Shown: positions 25,305 to 35,231, counted from the stretch's first letter. The stretch is 64,000 bases of DNA from Candidatus Acidianus copahuensis (GCF_000632495.1 NZ_JFZT01000017.1:111790-175789), one strand, 5' to 3'. Notes: generated from the sequence alone by a model not told the origin. Made by a program: numbers and translations.

Positions 25305-26253
25305 TCTATTAATTTTTGTTATTGGTATTATTTCCTCTTTTATAGTTGGAGGTAATAACTCTGCTACGGCTATAGGTATATTACTTTCTACTAACGCGTT
25401 AAAAAAAAGACAATCCTATCTTGTAAGTGCAATTTCGATTTTTTTAGGAACATCTCTTGGTAGCTATACTTTAAGAGACTCAGTTTATGGTCTTGTTCAT
25501 GGAAATGTGCAAAATATTTTATATGCATTAATATTTTCTGCAGTTTTTGCATCCGTAGTATCTTTCTATTATTTGAATAAGTCAGGCATTCCATCATCAT
25601 TGAGCCAAATGATATATCCTTCACTGGCTGTAATGGTTGTAATAAGCAAAGGTCTATTATTTAATTGGGAAAAATTTTGGTTTACAGTAGCTTCTTGGGG
25701 TTTCTCCCCTCTATTAGCTATCTTGGCTTCTCTTGCTATGTTTGTCATTTTAACCAAACTCACAAAAAGAGAATTCAATCTAATAAGAGAAATCAGAGTA
25801 TATAAGATGCTTATTATTTCTTCCGCAATTTTTACAGCCTTTGTTACTGGAGCAAACGCAATTGGAATACTGGTATCAGCGGGTCTTTTATTTGCACCAT
25901 TTTACGTTGTATCTCCAATTTACGCTATAGCATCTGCCCTTGGGATATATTACAGCTCAAAAAAAGCTTCCATTGTAGTTGGCTTTAGAGTTACAAGGCT
26001 GGGTTATGTTAGCGCTACTTCAGCGCTCTTAGGTAGTGACATTATTTCAGAGATATTCGCGGTTTTAGGTATTCCAATTTCAATAACTCAAACTGCAATG
26101 GGAGGAGTAATTGGCCTTAGTCTGAGAAATTTCGGACATGATGTAAAAAGGCAGGTATATCAGGTAGCTAGAGGTTGGGCTACATCACCCATTATAGCAA
26201 TAATATCATCCCTCGCTGCATTTGGAATAATAAAAAGTATTCTAGGATTTTAG
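25291..26253 (+). CDS. PiT-family phosphate (or related anion) permease
   Basis: A 320-residue membrane protein with about ten hydrophobic segments. The signature GGNNSATAIGILLSTNALKKRQS near the N-terminus and its inverted repeat counterpart FVTGANAIGILVSAGLLF near residue 190 are the two PiT/PHO4 repeats (the G-[GA]-N-[ND]-x-A motif). It is shorter than typical 400-500 residue PiT proteins because the central soluble loop is missing. It converges with a DUF47 gene, the common partner of PiT transporters in prokaryotes, overlapping it by 12 bp. Sulfate permeases share the fold, but the DUF47 neighbour favours phosphate. Confidence 0.85.
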   Translation: MEILSLLIFVIGIISSFIVGGNNSATAIGILLSTNALKKRQSYLVSAISIFLGTSLGSYTLRDSVYGLVHGNVQNILYALIFSAVFASVVSFYYLNKSGIPSSLSQMIYPSLAVMVVISKGLLFNWEKFWFTVASWGFSPLLAILASLAMFVILTKLTKREFNLIREIRVYKMLIISSAIFTAFVTGANAIGILVSAGLLFAPFYVVSPIYAIASALGIYYSSKKASIVVGFRVTRLGYVSATSALLGSDIISEIFAVLGIPISITQTAMGGVIGLSLRNFGHDVKRQVYQVARGWATSPIIAIISSLAAFGIIKSILGF

Positions 26254-26901
26254 CGTTGAGTATAATATTTCAACACTTAAGCTAGCCTCTTCCATATTAT
26301 CGAGTATATCATCAAGGAAAGTTATAACATCCTTCATCTGCAAAATACTTATAACCTCGTTGTCTTTTTCAAGCTCGTAGAGTCTCTGTATCATAGAGTC
26401 CTTAATTTCATCACCATTTCTTTCAAGCATCTGTATTTCTTTACCTACCTTCAACGATTCTTTGATATTATTGGATAACATGGAGATCATTTGTTTCATT
26501 TTTTTACTTGCTTCATTAATTGTTGCTAAATAATTAAGGAAATTTTCTTTTAGCTGTAGACATAAAAGTTCTGAGGGTTTTCTTGACGTCATCGCTCTTC
26601 CCGCATCCTTTACTGATTTCATAACGTAATATATTGAGTGAGTTAATGATAGCATTGACTCTTTAAAGTCTGGTAAAAACGCTTCTCTGTAAATTGTTGA
26701 AACAATATCTTCTCTATTCATAGAAATTCTTTCATATATTGATTTAATTTTAATATTTTTTGATGTAGCTGAAAAATAATCACCTTTAAAAACATCTAGG
26801 AAAAGCGCACTCAACACTGAAGAAGCATCTTCTATGTTCTGAGCCATCTCAATAAGCTCGTTAAAGAGCACTTCCTCTTTACTTGTTCCTAACTTTATCA
26901 T
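26242..26901 (-). CDS. DUF47 / PhoU-like protein, probable partner of the PiT permease
   Basis: A 219-residue, almost entirely helical cytoplasmic protein. Features of the PhoU-like DUF47 family are the heptad-like helices (NELIEMAQNIEDASSVLSALF; LKVGKEIQMLERNGDEIKDSMIQRLYELEKD) and the E-x-x-x-D pairs (ERNGDEIKD, FLDDILDNMEE) that bind metal clusters in PhoU proteins. Members commonly sit beside PiT phosphate transporters and are thought to limit their activity. Here the gene faces the transporter rather than sharing its transcript, and the two 3' ends overlap. Confidence 0.8.
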   Translation of the reverse strand: MIKLGTSKEEVLFNELIEMAQNIEDASSVLSALFLDVFKGDYFSATSKNIKIKSIYERISMNREDIVSTIYREAFLPDFKESMLSLTHSIYYVMKSVKDAGRAMTSRKPSELLCLQLKENFLNYLATINEASKKMKQMISMLSNNIKESLKVGKEIQMLERNGDEIKDSMIQRLYELEKDNEVISILQMKDVITFLDDILDNMEEASLSVEILYSTLKS

Positions 26902-26930
26902 TAGTTTTAACTATGTATTATAGATAAAAA

Positions 26931-28046
26931 CTATTCTCTACTATCCAGATCGATGTATTTTCTACCGATCTCTCCACGGTATATCGCCTTAGGTCTTATT
27001 AATTTATTGTCCTTTAAGTATTCCATTACATGTGCAGTCCATCCAACAACTCTAGATGAGGCAAACACTGTAGGGAAGAGATCTGGGTTAAATCCTAATG
27101 AGTACAGAACTATTCCTGCGTAAAAGTCCACATTAGGATATATCCCCTTTTTTCCAAGGATCTTACATCCTATTTCGTCCACTTTTTCCGCAATGGCGAA
27201 AAGTTCCTTATTACCTCTTTCTTCTGTGATCTTTTTTGCATAATCTTTAAGTATTCTTGCCCTAGGATCGTAGGTCTTGTAAATTCTATGTCCAAAACCC
27301 ATTATCCGTTGGCCATTTTCAAGTCTTTTCATAATGTAGTCTGTTACATTCTCCTTGCTTCCTATTTCCATGAACTGCTTTAACGCTTCAGCGTTAGCTC
27401 CACCATGAAGAGGTCCTTTAAGTGCAGAAATTCCAGCAACTACTGAGGAGTAAAGGTCTGAGAGTGTGGATGCAACGACTAAGCATGCAAATGTTGAAGC
27501 ATTCATTTCATGATCTATATGAAGTATCATCGTAACATCCATTGTTCTAGACTCTACTTGTGATGGTTTATTGCCATTAAGCATATAAAGAAAGTTTTCT
27601 ACATGAGAAAGCGAAGGATCAGGTTCAACTATATCTTTTCCATCCCTAAGCCTAGAGAAATAAGAAATTATTATAGGTATTTTTGAGGCTAATGATATTG
27701 CCTTTTCTCGTATATCTCCTGGTCTTGTATCCTCTAATCCTATTTGACTAACAGCAGTTCTAAGTACATCCATTGGATTTGCGTCCTTTCTAACTTTTCT
27801 AAGGTAGTCCGTAATAGAATCTGAAATTTTTCTTTCTTCTACAAATTTTTCTTTTAAGTCCTGTAGTTCCTTTCTATTTGGCAATTTTCCAAACCATATT
27901 AGGTAAGCTACTTCATCAAACGTTGAAAACTCAGTTAAATCATATATTGGATACCCTCTATAGTATAATCTTCCCAATTGTCCATCTATATATGTTATTT
28001 CTGTTTCCTTTATCGCTACGTCTTCAAGTCCCTTTTTTAGTTCCAT
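26931..28046 (-). CDS. gltA: Citrate synthase
   Basis: A 371-residue type I/II archaeal citrate synthase. The N-terminal GLEDVAIKETEITYIDGQLGRLYYRGYPI is typical. The catalytic triad is visible: His in LKGPLHGGANAEALKQF (near residue 215), His in MGFGHRIYKTYDPRA (near 254) and Asp in NVDFYAGIVLY (near 305). It condenses oxaloacetate and acetyl-CoA, feeding the oxidative TCA branch. The start lies inside the preceding DUF763 gene (23 bp overlap), so the two are translated from one message. Methylcitrate synthase activity is also possible in this family. Confidence 0.95.
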   Translation of the reverse strand: MELKKGLEDVAIKETEITYIDGQLGRLYYRGYPIYDLTEFSTFDEVAYLIWFGKLPNRKELQDLKEKFVEERKISDSITDYLRKVRKDANPMDVLRTAVSQIGLEDTRPGDIREKAISLASKIPIIISYFSRLRDGKDIVEPDPSLSHVENFLYMLNGNKPSQVESRTMDVTMILHIDHEMNASTFACLVVASTLSDLYSSVVAGISALKGPLHGGANAEALKQFMEIGSKENVTDYIMKRLENGQRIMGFGHRIYKTYDPRARILKDYAKKITEERGNKELFAIAEKVDEIGCKILGKKGIYPNVDFYAGIVLYSLGFNPDLFPTVFASSRVVGWTAHVMEYLKDNKLIRPKAIYRGEIGRKYIDLDSRE

Positions 28047-29166
28047 GGCTTAAATCCCTCAATTTTTTTAGTGCAAAATCCTTCTCTTTTCTATCTATTT
28101 TAGCTTTCTCTACGACTTCTTCGATTGTATGTATAACTTCTAATGCAACTCTTCTGTTTACTGGATACGGAATTCCATCCTTACCCCCTATTGCGTAAGC
28201 ATACTTGAACGGATCTGGCGGATAATTAACAGGATCCTTAAATGATGGAGGCTCGCTATAAATTAAGTCAGAAATTAGGAAGAGCGCTCTTGCAGTTGAA
28301 GGCCCCATTCCAGAGAGTAAAGCCTCCTCTAAAGTTGATGGATTTGTTTCATAAATACCGTTTAAAACCTTTAACAATTTTGATTCATCTATGGGTTTCA
28401 TATATACTATTCTTGCCTCTTTAGAGATTCCGACTACTGATGCGTTAGTTAACCAGAAATCTAGACTTTCGTGTCTTAACGCGGATTTTGCTATAGAGAT
28501 TCTTTCGACAATTTTTCGTGGATTTTCTCTCAATAGATCTAAAATAGTTTTTCTTGTTCCCTCTTTATCCTTTTCAATAACGTTTACGGCTACGCCCTTA
28601 ATTCCAGCTATAGCCTCATGGGGTTCTACTATAAATTGCTGAGTATTTTTCCAGTGATATCTTCTAGCGAACTTTGTCTCTGGGTTCATTCCTTGTTGAA
28701 TTATCCCCCATTTACCTGATTCTGAGATTATCATTGAGTGATGGTAAAGTTGATGTCCATCTTGAACGAGCGTTGTATCTACCTTTGCTGCAAGTCTACT
28801 TGATCTCTCTGCCGATTCTACGTCAACATCAATATACTTAGATATTTGCCTAAGTTCTTCAGGTACTTTTCTTGCGTTCTTTCCCTTTCCGCCAATAACT
28901 ACTAATCCATCCGAAGGACTTAATACATCCTTTAGAATACCTAAGGTCACAGTTGTTGAACCAGAGGAATCCCAGTCCATTCCAATAGCGTTATTAAAGC
29001 TCTGAAACCACAAAGGGTTTGATAGTCTTTCAACTACTTTATCTGTTCCCCACTCTAGGCTCATTATATCTACTATACCTTTAGCTAGTCTTTTCATTAT
29101 GGGTACTAGCCACGGAGGTACATGACCAGTATGTAACGGTAGATCTGCTATTCCCTCTATTTCCAT
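28024..29166 (-). CDS. DUF763 protein
   Basis: A 380-residue protein starting MEIEGIADLPLHTGHVPPWL. Blocks characteristic of DUF763 are LPLHTGHVPPWL, FQSFNNAIGMDWDSSGSTT, DGHQLYHHSMI, WGIIQQGMNPE, ARRYHWKN and the C-terminal FKDPVNYPPDPFKYAYAIGGKDGIPYPVNR. The many invariant His, Asp, Trp and Arg residues suggest an enzyme, perhaps acting on nucleic acid, but I know of no established activity. It is upstream of and overlaps citrate synthase by 23 bp. It diverges from the phosphoesterase gene with 34 bp between start codons, so the promoters overlap. Confidence 0.82.
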   Translation of the reverse strand: MEIEGIADLPLHTGHVPPWLVPIMKRLAKGIVDIMSLEWGTDKVVERLSNPLWFQSFNNAIGMDWDSSGSTTVTLGILKDVLSPSDGLVVIGGKGKNARKVPEELRQISKYIDVDVESAERSSRLAAKVDTTLVQDGHQLYHHSMIISESGKWGIIQQGMNPETKFARRYHWKNTQQFIVEPHEAIAGIKGVAVNVIEKDKEGTRKTILDLLRENPRKIVERISIAKSALRHESLDFWLTNASVVGISKEARIVYMKPIDESKLLKVLNGIYETNPSTLEEALLSGMGPSTARALFLISDLIYSEPPSFKDPVNYPPDPFKYAYAIGGKDGIPYPVNRRVALEVIHTIEEVVEKAKIDRKEKDFALKKLRDLSHGTKKGT

Positions 29167-29200
29167 TATACTTAATTTCTTTCAGTAGAAGGTTATAAAC

Positions 29201-29854
29201 ATGATAATAGCCTCTATTTCCGACATACATTCACCAAAATATCTAAGAGAATTCTTTATTGCGCTTAAAATGCTTCCCAAGGTTAATATTGTACTCTTAG
29301 CAGGGGATTTAGTTGACAGAGGAAAATATTCTCATTTTGAACCTATATATAAAGCGTTAATTGAAACTAATGTAATTGCAGTATTTGGTAATGAGGATTT
29401 TAGAGAGGAAAGGGAGAAATATAGAGAAAATTTTCCCAAAGTGAAATGGCTAGACGATGAATCAATAGAGATTTCATATGAGGGAGAAACTTTAAACATT
29501 ATCGGAAGTGAGGGTGTAATAACCAAGCCGACATTTTGGCAAAAAACTAAGGGAATAGATGAAAATTTCTATATGAAGAGAAAAAACAAAATAATTGAGA
29601 TGTTATGCACCTCAAAGGGAAAAACTATACTTTTAACTCATTATGCACCAACCTTTGTAACGGTGTATGGTGAAAGGGAATCTGCATACCCTGGATTAGG
29701 TTACAATTTACTAGAGGAATCCCCTTGTAAACCCGATTTAGCAATACACGGTCATGCTCATTTTTCTAGAAGAACTTTTGGAGTAGTTGGAAAGACAAGA
29801 GTGTACAATGTAGCTTTACCTGCTAACGGAAAGTTTGTCATAATTGAAATATAA
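29201..29854 (+). CDS. Calcineurin-like metallophosphoesterase
   Basis: A 217-residue protein with all five metallophosphoesterase motifs: SDIH (residues 7-10), AGDLVDRG (near 35), FGNED (GN-H/E position near 65), LTHYAP (near 145) and HGHAHFSRR (near 185). A two-metal site is therefore likely, hydrolysing phosphomonoesters or diesters. The protein is soluble. The substrate is unknown; similar archaeal enzymes act on nucleotides or protein phosphate. Confidence 0.88.
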   Translation: MIIASISDIHSPKYLREFFIALKMLPKVNIVLLAGDLVDRGKYSHFEPIYKALIETNVIAVFGNEDFREEREKYRENFPKVKWLDDESIEISYEGETLNIIGSEGVITKPTFWQKTKGIDENFYMKRKNKIIEMLCTSKGKTILLTHYAPTFVTVYGERESAYPGLGYNLLEESPCKPDLAIHGHAHFSRRTFGVVGKTRVYNVALPANGKFVIIEI

Positions 29855-29982
29855 ATAGAATAATATATTTGTTTTAATAAAATAATAAGCCGTATAGAGT
29901 ATTGTTAAAGTATTAATTGCTTGGCATCTATCTTCAGAGTTTTGATTAACTTTTAATTTCTTTTTATTAACAATTCTTTCTA

Positions 29983-30447
29983 ATGAAAGCTATATCCAAA
30001 TATGGAATAGGTTCAATAATACTTGCAATTATTCTAATAGGAATTGCCGCATTCCTATTTGTTTACTTTCATAGAGGAGAGGAAGGAGAAGTATTTCTGA
30101 TCGGCAAGGCTTATGCATATAAGACATTTAATGATCCTTATAGGACTACTATAGGAATTACCAATAGCTCACTAATAATTATTTACGCAGTGTTTAACAA
30201 CACCGGAAAAAATGATATACCTATATGTTATGTCGAGATTAATGATATTACAGTATCCATTAACCAGTTTTATGTACTAATAAATCAAGGTTATCATTCG
30301 ACATTTAATGGAGAAAGTATCCCCGTTGGCATACATAATTTAACGATCTTGATTAACTATAATATAACCTTATTTCATGAAAACAAAATCATGATGAACC
30401 TAGGTAATGGACAAACAATTTCATTTATAGCATATTTATCTAGCTAA
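29983..30447 (+). CDS. Small membrane-anchored protein of unknown function
   Basis: A 154-residue protein with one N-terminal transmembrane helix (IGSIILAIILIGIAAFLFVYF) preceded by a short basic segment (MKAISKYG), then a beta-rich extracytoplasmic domain with several N-x-S/T sites. The N-terminal geometry resembles Sulfolobales pilin-like or signal-anchored surface proteins, but there is no clear class III signal cleavage motif. A TATA-like CTTTTAAT at about 29952-29959 lies 26-28 nt before the ATG, fitting a leaderless single-gene message. I do not recognise a family. Confidence 0.6.
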   Translation: MKAISKYGIGSIILAIILIGIAAFLFVYFHRGEEGEVFLIGKAYAYKTFNDPYRTTIGITNSSLIIIYAVFNNTGKNDIPICYVEINDITVSINQFYVLINQGYHSTFNGESIPVGIHNLTILINYNITLFHENKIMMNLGNGQTISFIAYLSS

Positions 30448-30517
30448 ATTTAGAAATCAACTAAACCATTAGTTACTAGTAAATCTTTATTAGGTTAAAT
30501 AAAATGAAGTTAACCTT

Positions 30518-31084
30518 GTGAAGATCGGTCTTATATATTATGGTGGGCAATACAATCATCTTATACTGAAAAACGTAAAGTATCTAGGTAAATCAATAGA
30601 TGTTATAGATCCATTAACTTCAGTTGAGGGAATTAAGAGTTACGACTGCCTTATATTTAGTGGAGGTCCGTTCTCCGTAGAAAAGGAGATCCTTAAGATG
30701 GGTAATTCCCCTTTATTCATTAAGGAAACAAACGTTCCTAAGCTTGGGATATGTTTAGGACATCAGTTGTTGGCTTATGTATTAGGTGGAGTAGTAGGAA
30801 AATCTGATACCCCAGAGTTCGGCCTTACTAAAGTGAGAGTAATAGATCAAGACACTATATTGAAAGGACTTAAGTCAGAACTCATAGCATGGGAAAGTCA
30901 TAATGACGAGGTTAAAGTACCACCTATGGGCTTTAAAGTGATAGCTGAAAGTGAAACAGCTAAGGTTCAAGCTATGGTAAATAAAGACAGTACAGTATTT
31001 GGAGTTCAATTTCATCCAGAAGTTAAACATACCGAGCAGGGAATAGAGGTATTTAAAAACTTCCTTGAAGTGTGTAGAAAATAA
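30518..31084 (+). CDS. guaAA: GMP synthase glutaminase subunit (class I amidotransferase)
   Basis: A 188-residue protein of the size of archaeal stand-alone GMP synthase subunit A. The nucleophile is in LGICLGHQLLAYVLGG (Cys near residue 79), and the His-Glu pair is in VFGVQFHPEVKHTEQG. The N-terminal IYYGGQYNHLILKNVKYLG matches the GMPS-A consensus. It hydrolyses glutamine and passes ammonia to the ATP-pyrophosphatase subunit, which is not in the window. It starts with GTG. The stop overlaps the nadC start as TAATG. Confidence 0.88.
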   Translation: MKIGLIYYGGQYNHLILKNVKYLGKSIDVIDPLTSVEGIKSYDCLIFSGGPFSVEKEILKMGNSPLFIKETNVPKLGICLGHQLLAYVLGGVVGKSDTPEFGLTKVRVIDQDTILKGLKSELIAWESHNDEVKVPPMGFKVIAESETAKVQAMVNKDSTVFGVQFHPEVKHTEQGIEVFKNFLEVCRK

Positions 31085-31907
31085 TGATTGATTTCTATAC
31101 TGAGAAATTACTTGATTTTATTAAAGAGGATGTATATCCTGAAGATATAACAAGTAGAATCGTTAAAGGTATAAAGGCTAGAGGATATATCAGATCTAAA
31201 GATAGCGGAATATTAGCTGGAAATGGCCTTCTTCCTAAGTTCCTTTCAATTGTTGGAATAAGAATTATATCAAAGAAGGACGATGGGAAGGAGGTCAGAC
31301 CTGGAGACGAGTTGCTAGTAATTGAGGGAGATGGGGACGATCTCCTAGGAGTAGAAAGGGTAATTCTAAATATTTTGGGAAAACTTTCTGGTATAGCTAC
31401 GGCAACTCATCTCATGGTGAACAAAGCAAGAGAAGCAAACTCGTCAGTAAGAATAGCAGGAACTAGAAAGACTACTCCAGGATTAAGGCTGTTTGAAAAA
31501 TATGCTATTGAGGTAGGAGGAGGAGACCCACATAGATTTAATCTTTCTGATGCAATATTGATAAAAGATAATCACATTGCACTAATAGGTAGTGTAACCG
31601 AATCTATCAAATTAGCCAGAAAGATAGCAAGTTTTACTAAGAAGCTTGAAATTGAGGTAAATTCAGTAGAAGATGCAATTCTAGCATATAAGGCTGGAGT
31701 AGATGCCATACTTTTAGATAATATGAAACCAAGAGAAATTGAAGAGGTTGTGAAAGAACTTAAGGGTAAACTGATCATTGAAGCTTCAGGCAGAATAAAT
31801 CCAGACAATGTTGTGGATTACGCTAGAACTGGAGTAGATATAATATCTAGTGGTTATATAACTCATAGTTCGAGGTCTTTGGACTTCTCTATGGATATTG
31901 AAAGAAT

Positions 31908-31911
<4 letters not shown>
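31084..31911 (+). CDS. nadC: Nicotinate-nucleotide pyrophosphorylase (quinolinate phosphoribosyltransferase)
   Basis: A 275-residue protein of full length for NadC. It contains EDVYPEDITSRIV near the N-terminus, GTRKTTPGLRLFEKYAIEVGGGDPHRFNLSDAILIKDNH (the substrate-binding Arg/Lys/His block near residues 130-168) and the PRPP/metal region ILLDNMK and IEASGRINPDNV. It converts quinolinate and PRPP to nicotinate mononucleotide in de novo NAD synthesis. The start overlaps the GMP synthase subunit stop by one base. Its 3' end overlaps aRadC on the other strand by 4 bp. Confidence 0.95.
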
Positions 31912-32681
<770 letters not shown>

Positions 32682-32747
32682 ACCTTTAAATTGTCCATAT
32701 TATTAATTAAATGTGATGAAGAACAGCGGATATTCTGAGTGATTAAA

Positions 32748-33212
32748 ATGTATTGGGTGAGGAAAGGTATAATAGGCGGATCTTCGATACCTTATACTTT
32801 ATCTGAGATAAGTGAATGGAAGAGTAGAGGAGTTAGAAGAGTTCTTGTGCTTCCTGAAGACTGGGAGATTGAGGAGGCTTGGGGAGATATACAATATTAC
32901 TTGAAAATAATTGCTGAAAATGGATTTGAGTACTTACACGAACCTATATCTGATGGACATGCACCAACTGAGGAACAGTTTTCCAGGATACTCTCATGGC
33001 TTTCTTCTGGTAAAGGTAACTTAGTTCATTGTATAGGAGGAATTGGAAGAACAGGAACAATAATTGCAGGTTACCTTATGGTAAAGGAAGGTTTTTCATC
33101 AAGAGAGGCTGTTGAGGAAGTTAGAAAGTATCAACCAGGATCCGTTCAGACTCTAAAGCAGTATGAGTTTTTGTTAAGGTTGGAAAAATGGACTACTTCT
33201 TCAACTTTCTAA
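32748..33212 (+). CDS. SsoPTP-like protein tyrosine / dual-specificity phosphatase
   Basis: About 154 residues. The active-site loop is VHCIGGIGRTGT (H-C-x5-R-T), with nucleophile Cys near residue 96 and general acid Asp in PISDGHAP. From memory, S. solfataricus PTP begins MYWVR, so the ATG at 32748 (MYWVRKGIIGGS) is preferred over the in-frame GTG at 32739. It dephosphorylates protein Tyr and probably Ser. The last 25 bp overlap the endonuclease V gene, so the two are cotranscribed. Confidence 0.92.
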   Translation: MYWVRKGIIGGSSIPYTLSEISEWKSRGVRRVLVLPEDWEIEEAWGDIQYYLKIIAENGFEYLHEPISDGHAPTEEQFSRILSWLSSGKGNLVHCIGGIGRTGTIIAGYLMVKEGFSSREAVEEVRKYQPGSVQTLKQYEFLLRLEKWTTSSTF

Positions 33213-33769
33213 AGCTCTTTCAAGGTCTAGTTGCTAAGAATGTGAAAATAACGCACTTAGGCTTAGATAATGTTAGTTCCATCTGTGCAATAGACGTTGC
33301 GTATAAGGGGAATATTGGATTTGCTGCTGCGATAAGGAAAGCTGATAATCAGATTGAAAAAAGAGTTATCTCAGGCAATATAGATCTTCCTTATGTCCCA
33401 GGTTTTCTCTTTATTAGAGAAGCGCCTATAATGATAAAGGCGTTGGAAGGTTTTCAATGTGATTTAATTTTAGTTGATGGACACGGATTAGCACATCCAA
33501 GGAAAAGCGGAATTGCGACTGTGATCGGCGTATTGATCGATAAGCCTGTTATAGGGGTAGCTAAGTCGAAGTTGATAGGTGAAATAGTTAATGAAGGAAA
33601 TAGAGAGTATATAATTGTAAATGGAGAGAAAGTAGGAATTAAATCAGGGAAATATTTTTATAGTCCAGGTAATTTGACTGATTTGGATGATTGTATATCT
33701 CTCTCTAGTAAGGGTTATCCTGATATTCTTAAATTAGCAGATAAGCTATCAAAAGAAGCTAAGAAATGA
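33188..33769 (+). CDS. nfi: Endonuclease V
   Basis: A 193-residue protein of slightly less than the usual family length because the N-terminus is short. Active-site signs: AIDVAYKG (first Asp near residue 36), VPGFLFIREAPIMIKAL (Glu near 81), LILVDGHGLAHPRKSGIATVIG (Asp near 100 and the conserved HPR), and IGVAKSKLIG. It nicks DNA or RNA one phosphodiester 3' of a deaminated adenine (inosine), important at high temperature. The start lies inside the phosphatase gene; an upstream start is not available without a larger overlap. Confidence 0.93.
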   Translation: MDYFFNFLKLFQGLVAKNVKITHLGLDNVSSICAIDVAYKGNIGFAAAIRKADNQIEKRVISGNIDLPYVPGFLFIREAPIMIKALEGFQCDLILVDGHGLAHPRKSGIATVIGVLIDKPVIGVAKSKLIGEIVNEGNREYIIVNGEKVGIKSGKYFYSPGNLTDLDDCISLSSKGYPDILKLADKLSKEAKK

Positions 33770-33814
33770 TATATACAATTGAAAGCCTATTTAGAACGCA
33801 AGGAGAGCTCAGAA

Positions 33815-33965
33815 AATACCGTTTATCCCTAGATGACTTTAGGTTGTTTACTGTATTTTAGTCCTCCTAAGACTTAAACTCCTCACTCTAACATTCATTG
33901 GTAGTATAATGATCTCCACTGTGGATCGAGGTATCGGGATCAAAGGCATGAATTCCTTTTTACTA
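33815..33965 (+). repeat. IS remnant (repeat copy B1)
   Basis: The block beginning TCCCTAGATGACTTTAGGTT at 33826 and running to about 33955 (RTATCGGGATCAA.GGCA) is a diverged copy of a block at 45300-45485 on the opposite strand. Both contain GGTTGTTTA.TGTATTTTA.TCCTC and then the GATCAA..GGCA part in the same order. No intact frame survives. The gap 33770-34623 holds this, the hairpin near 34096 and copy A2 of another remnant, but no gene. Confidence 0.5.
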
Positions 33966-34095
33966 TCTCTAACCTTTACGTAACGCGTAAACAATTCTTT
34001 TTCTCTAAGGATAGGAGATGTAAATTAGCGTTATCTAAAATTATCCTAATGAAGGTTAGGAGACGAATACTCCATTGTAGGACAAGAACGGAAAA

Positions 34096-34109
34096 TCTCT
34101 AATAGAGAA
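34096..34109. repeat. Short hairpin within IS relic
   Basis: TCTCT and AGAGA flank AAT, giving a small perfect stem-loop. IS200/IS605 elements carry subterminal hairpins, so this could be an end of the decayed element, but the stem is too short to be sure. Confidence 0.25.
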
Positions 34110-34289
34110 ATATAATGTTCTTAATTTAGATAATAAGGGGTTTAGGCTTTACGTTTTGAACTTGCACTAATAAAAAACTTTAAGAGTTAGAGCTGTTGAA
34201 GGCAGTTTCACTTAAATCGTGACGTTTTTACATATTTTATTATTTCCCCCTTTTCAAAATGCCTATATTTTAAAAACACAATATTAATT

Positions 34290-34500
34290 TGTCCTAAATG
34301 TTGGCGTGTAGACTCGAAGAAGGGACTGTGAAAGGGTAAGAGGAACTAATGGCGTGTAGATTTTCTCATATCCTACCTCGGCAGTGTAGGTTAGATTAGG
34401 CTAGTAATGGATCGTGATGATGAGCTTCGGCTTAGAACGTGGTGAAGTCCAAGGGTTTCATAGACATAACAAAAATGTCCGTAAAACCCAAACTCTCAAC
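34290..34500 (+). pseudogene. Transposase 3' remnant (repeat copy A2)
   Basis: The plus strand carries a disrupted protein tail ending VVKSKGFIDITKMSVKPKLSTGVIL at about 34438-34513. The nucleotide block corresponds, inverted, to the one at 18512-18580. Stops and frame changes upstream make it non-functional. The IS200/IS605 tnpB assignment is likely but not proven for this copy. Confidence 0.45.
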
Positions 34501-34623
34501 GGGAGTTATTTTGTAATTTATGAATAGTAGCGAAGAAATTGATAGAATTTCCTAAATCAACAGTCTTATGAAGTCTTTTTGCTCTTACATAAAGATTAAA
34601 AACACATATTCGCTTAGAAAAAC

Positions 34624-35214
34624 ATGTATCCGAATATTAATGAGGAACGTATAGTTAGTCTTTCTCCAAAGGAAACTGCTCTGATTATTGTTGATATGCA
34701 AAATGACTTTGTAAAAAAAGATGGAAAACTATACGTTCCTTCAGCCGAGGAAACAGTCAGTAGAATCAAAGAAATGATCAAGAGAGTTAGAGAGGCAGGT
34801 TCCTTACTAATTTATACTCAAGATTGGCATATGAAGGACGATCCAGAGTTCAAGATTTGGGGAGAACATGCGTTGGCTGGAACATGGGGAGCGGAAATTG
34901 TTGACGAATTATCTCCAGAAAAGGATGATTTCACGGTGAAAAAGTATCGTTATGATGCATTCTTTGATACTCCTCTAGATTATATTTTAAGGGTAAAAGG
35001 AATAAAAAACGTAATAATTTCTGGAACAGTAGCTAATATTTGCGTTTTGCATACAGCAGGAAGTGCTGCCCTCAGATGGTATAACGTTGTTCTTCCTAAG
35101 GATGGAATTTCAGCATTAACAGAATTTGATTATTACTCTACGTTAAGACAGGTGGATTTTCTCTATAAGGGTAAAATAACAACCTTTGACGGAATAAAAC
35201 TTAATATTGAATAA
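34624..35214 (+). CDS. Isochorismatase-family hydrolase, probable nicotinamidase
   Basis: A 196-residue cysteine hydrolase. The catalytic triad is Asp in LIIVDMQNDFV (near residue 24), Lys in TVKKYRYDAFFDTP (near 106) and Cys in SGTVANICVLHTAGSA (near 140). The metal-binding pattern D-x-H of QDWHMKDD is also present, which is seen in nicotinamidases. It would convert nicotinamide to nicotinate for NAD salvage, though other amidases of this fold look alike. It is 17 bp upstream of the DHH gene, probably an operon. Confidence 0.85.
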   Translation: MYPNINEERIVSLSPKETALIIVDMQNDFVKKDGKLYVPSAEETVSRIKEMIKRVREAGSLLIYTQDWHMKDDPEFKIWGEHALAGTWGAEIVDELSPEKDDFTVKKYRYDAFFDTPLDYILRVKGIKNVIISGTVANICVLHTAGSAALRWYNVVLPKDGISALTEFDYYSTLRQVDFLYKGKITTFDGIKLNIE

Positions 35215-35231
35215 GGTTAACATTTTTAGTA

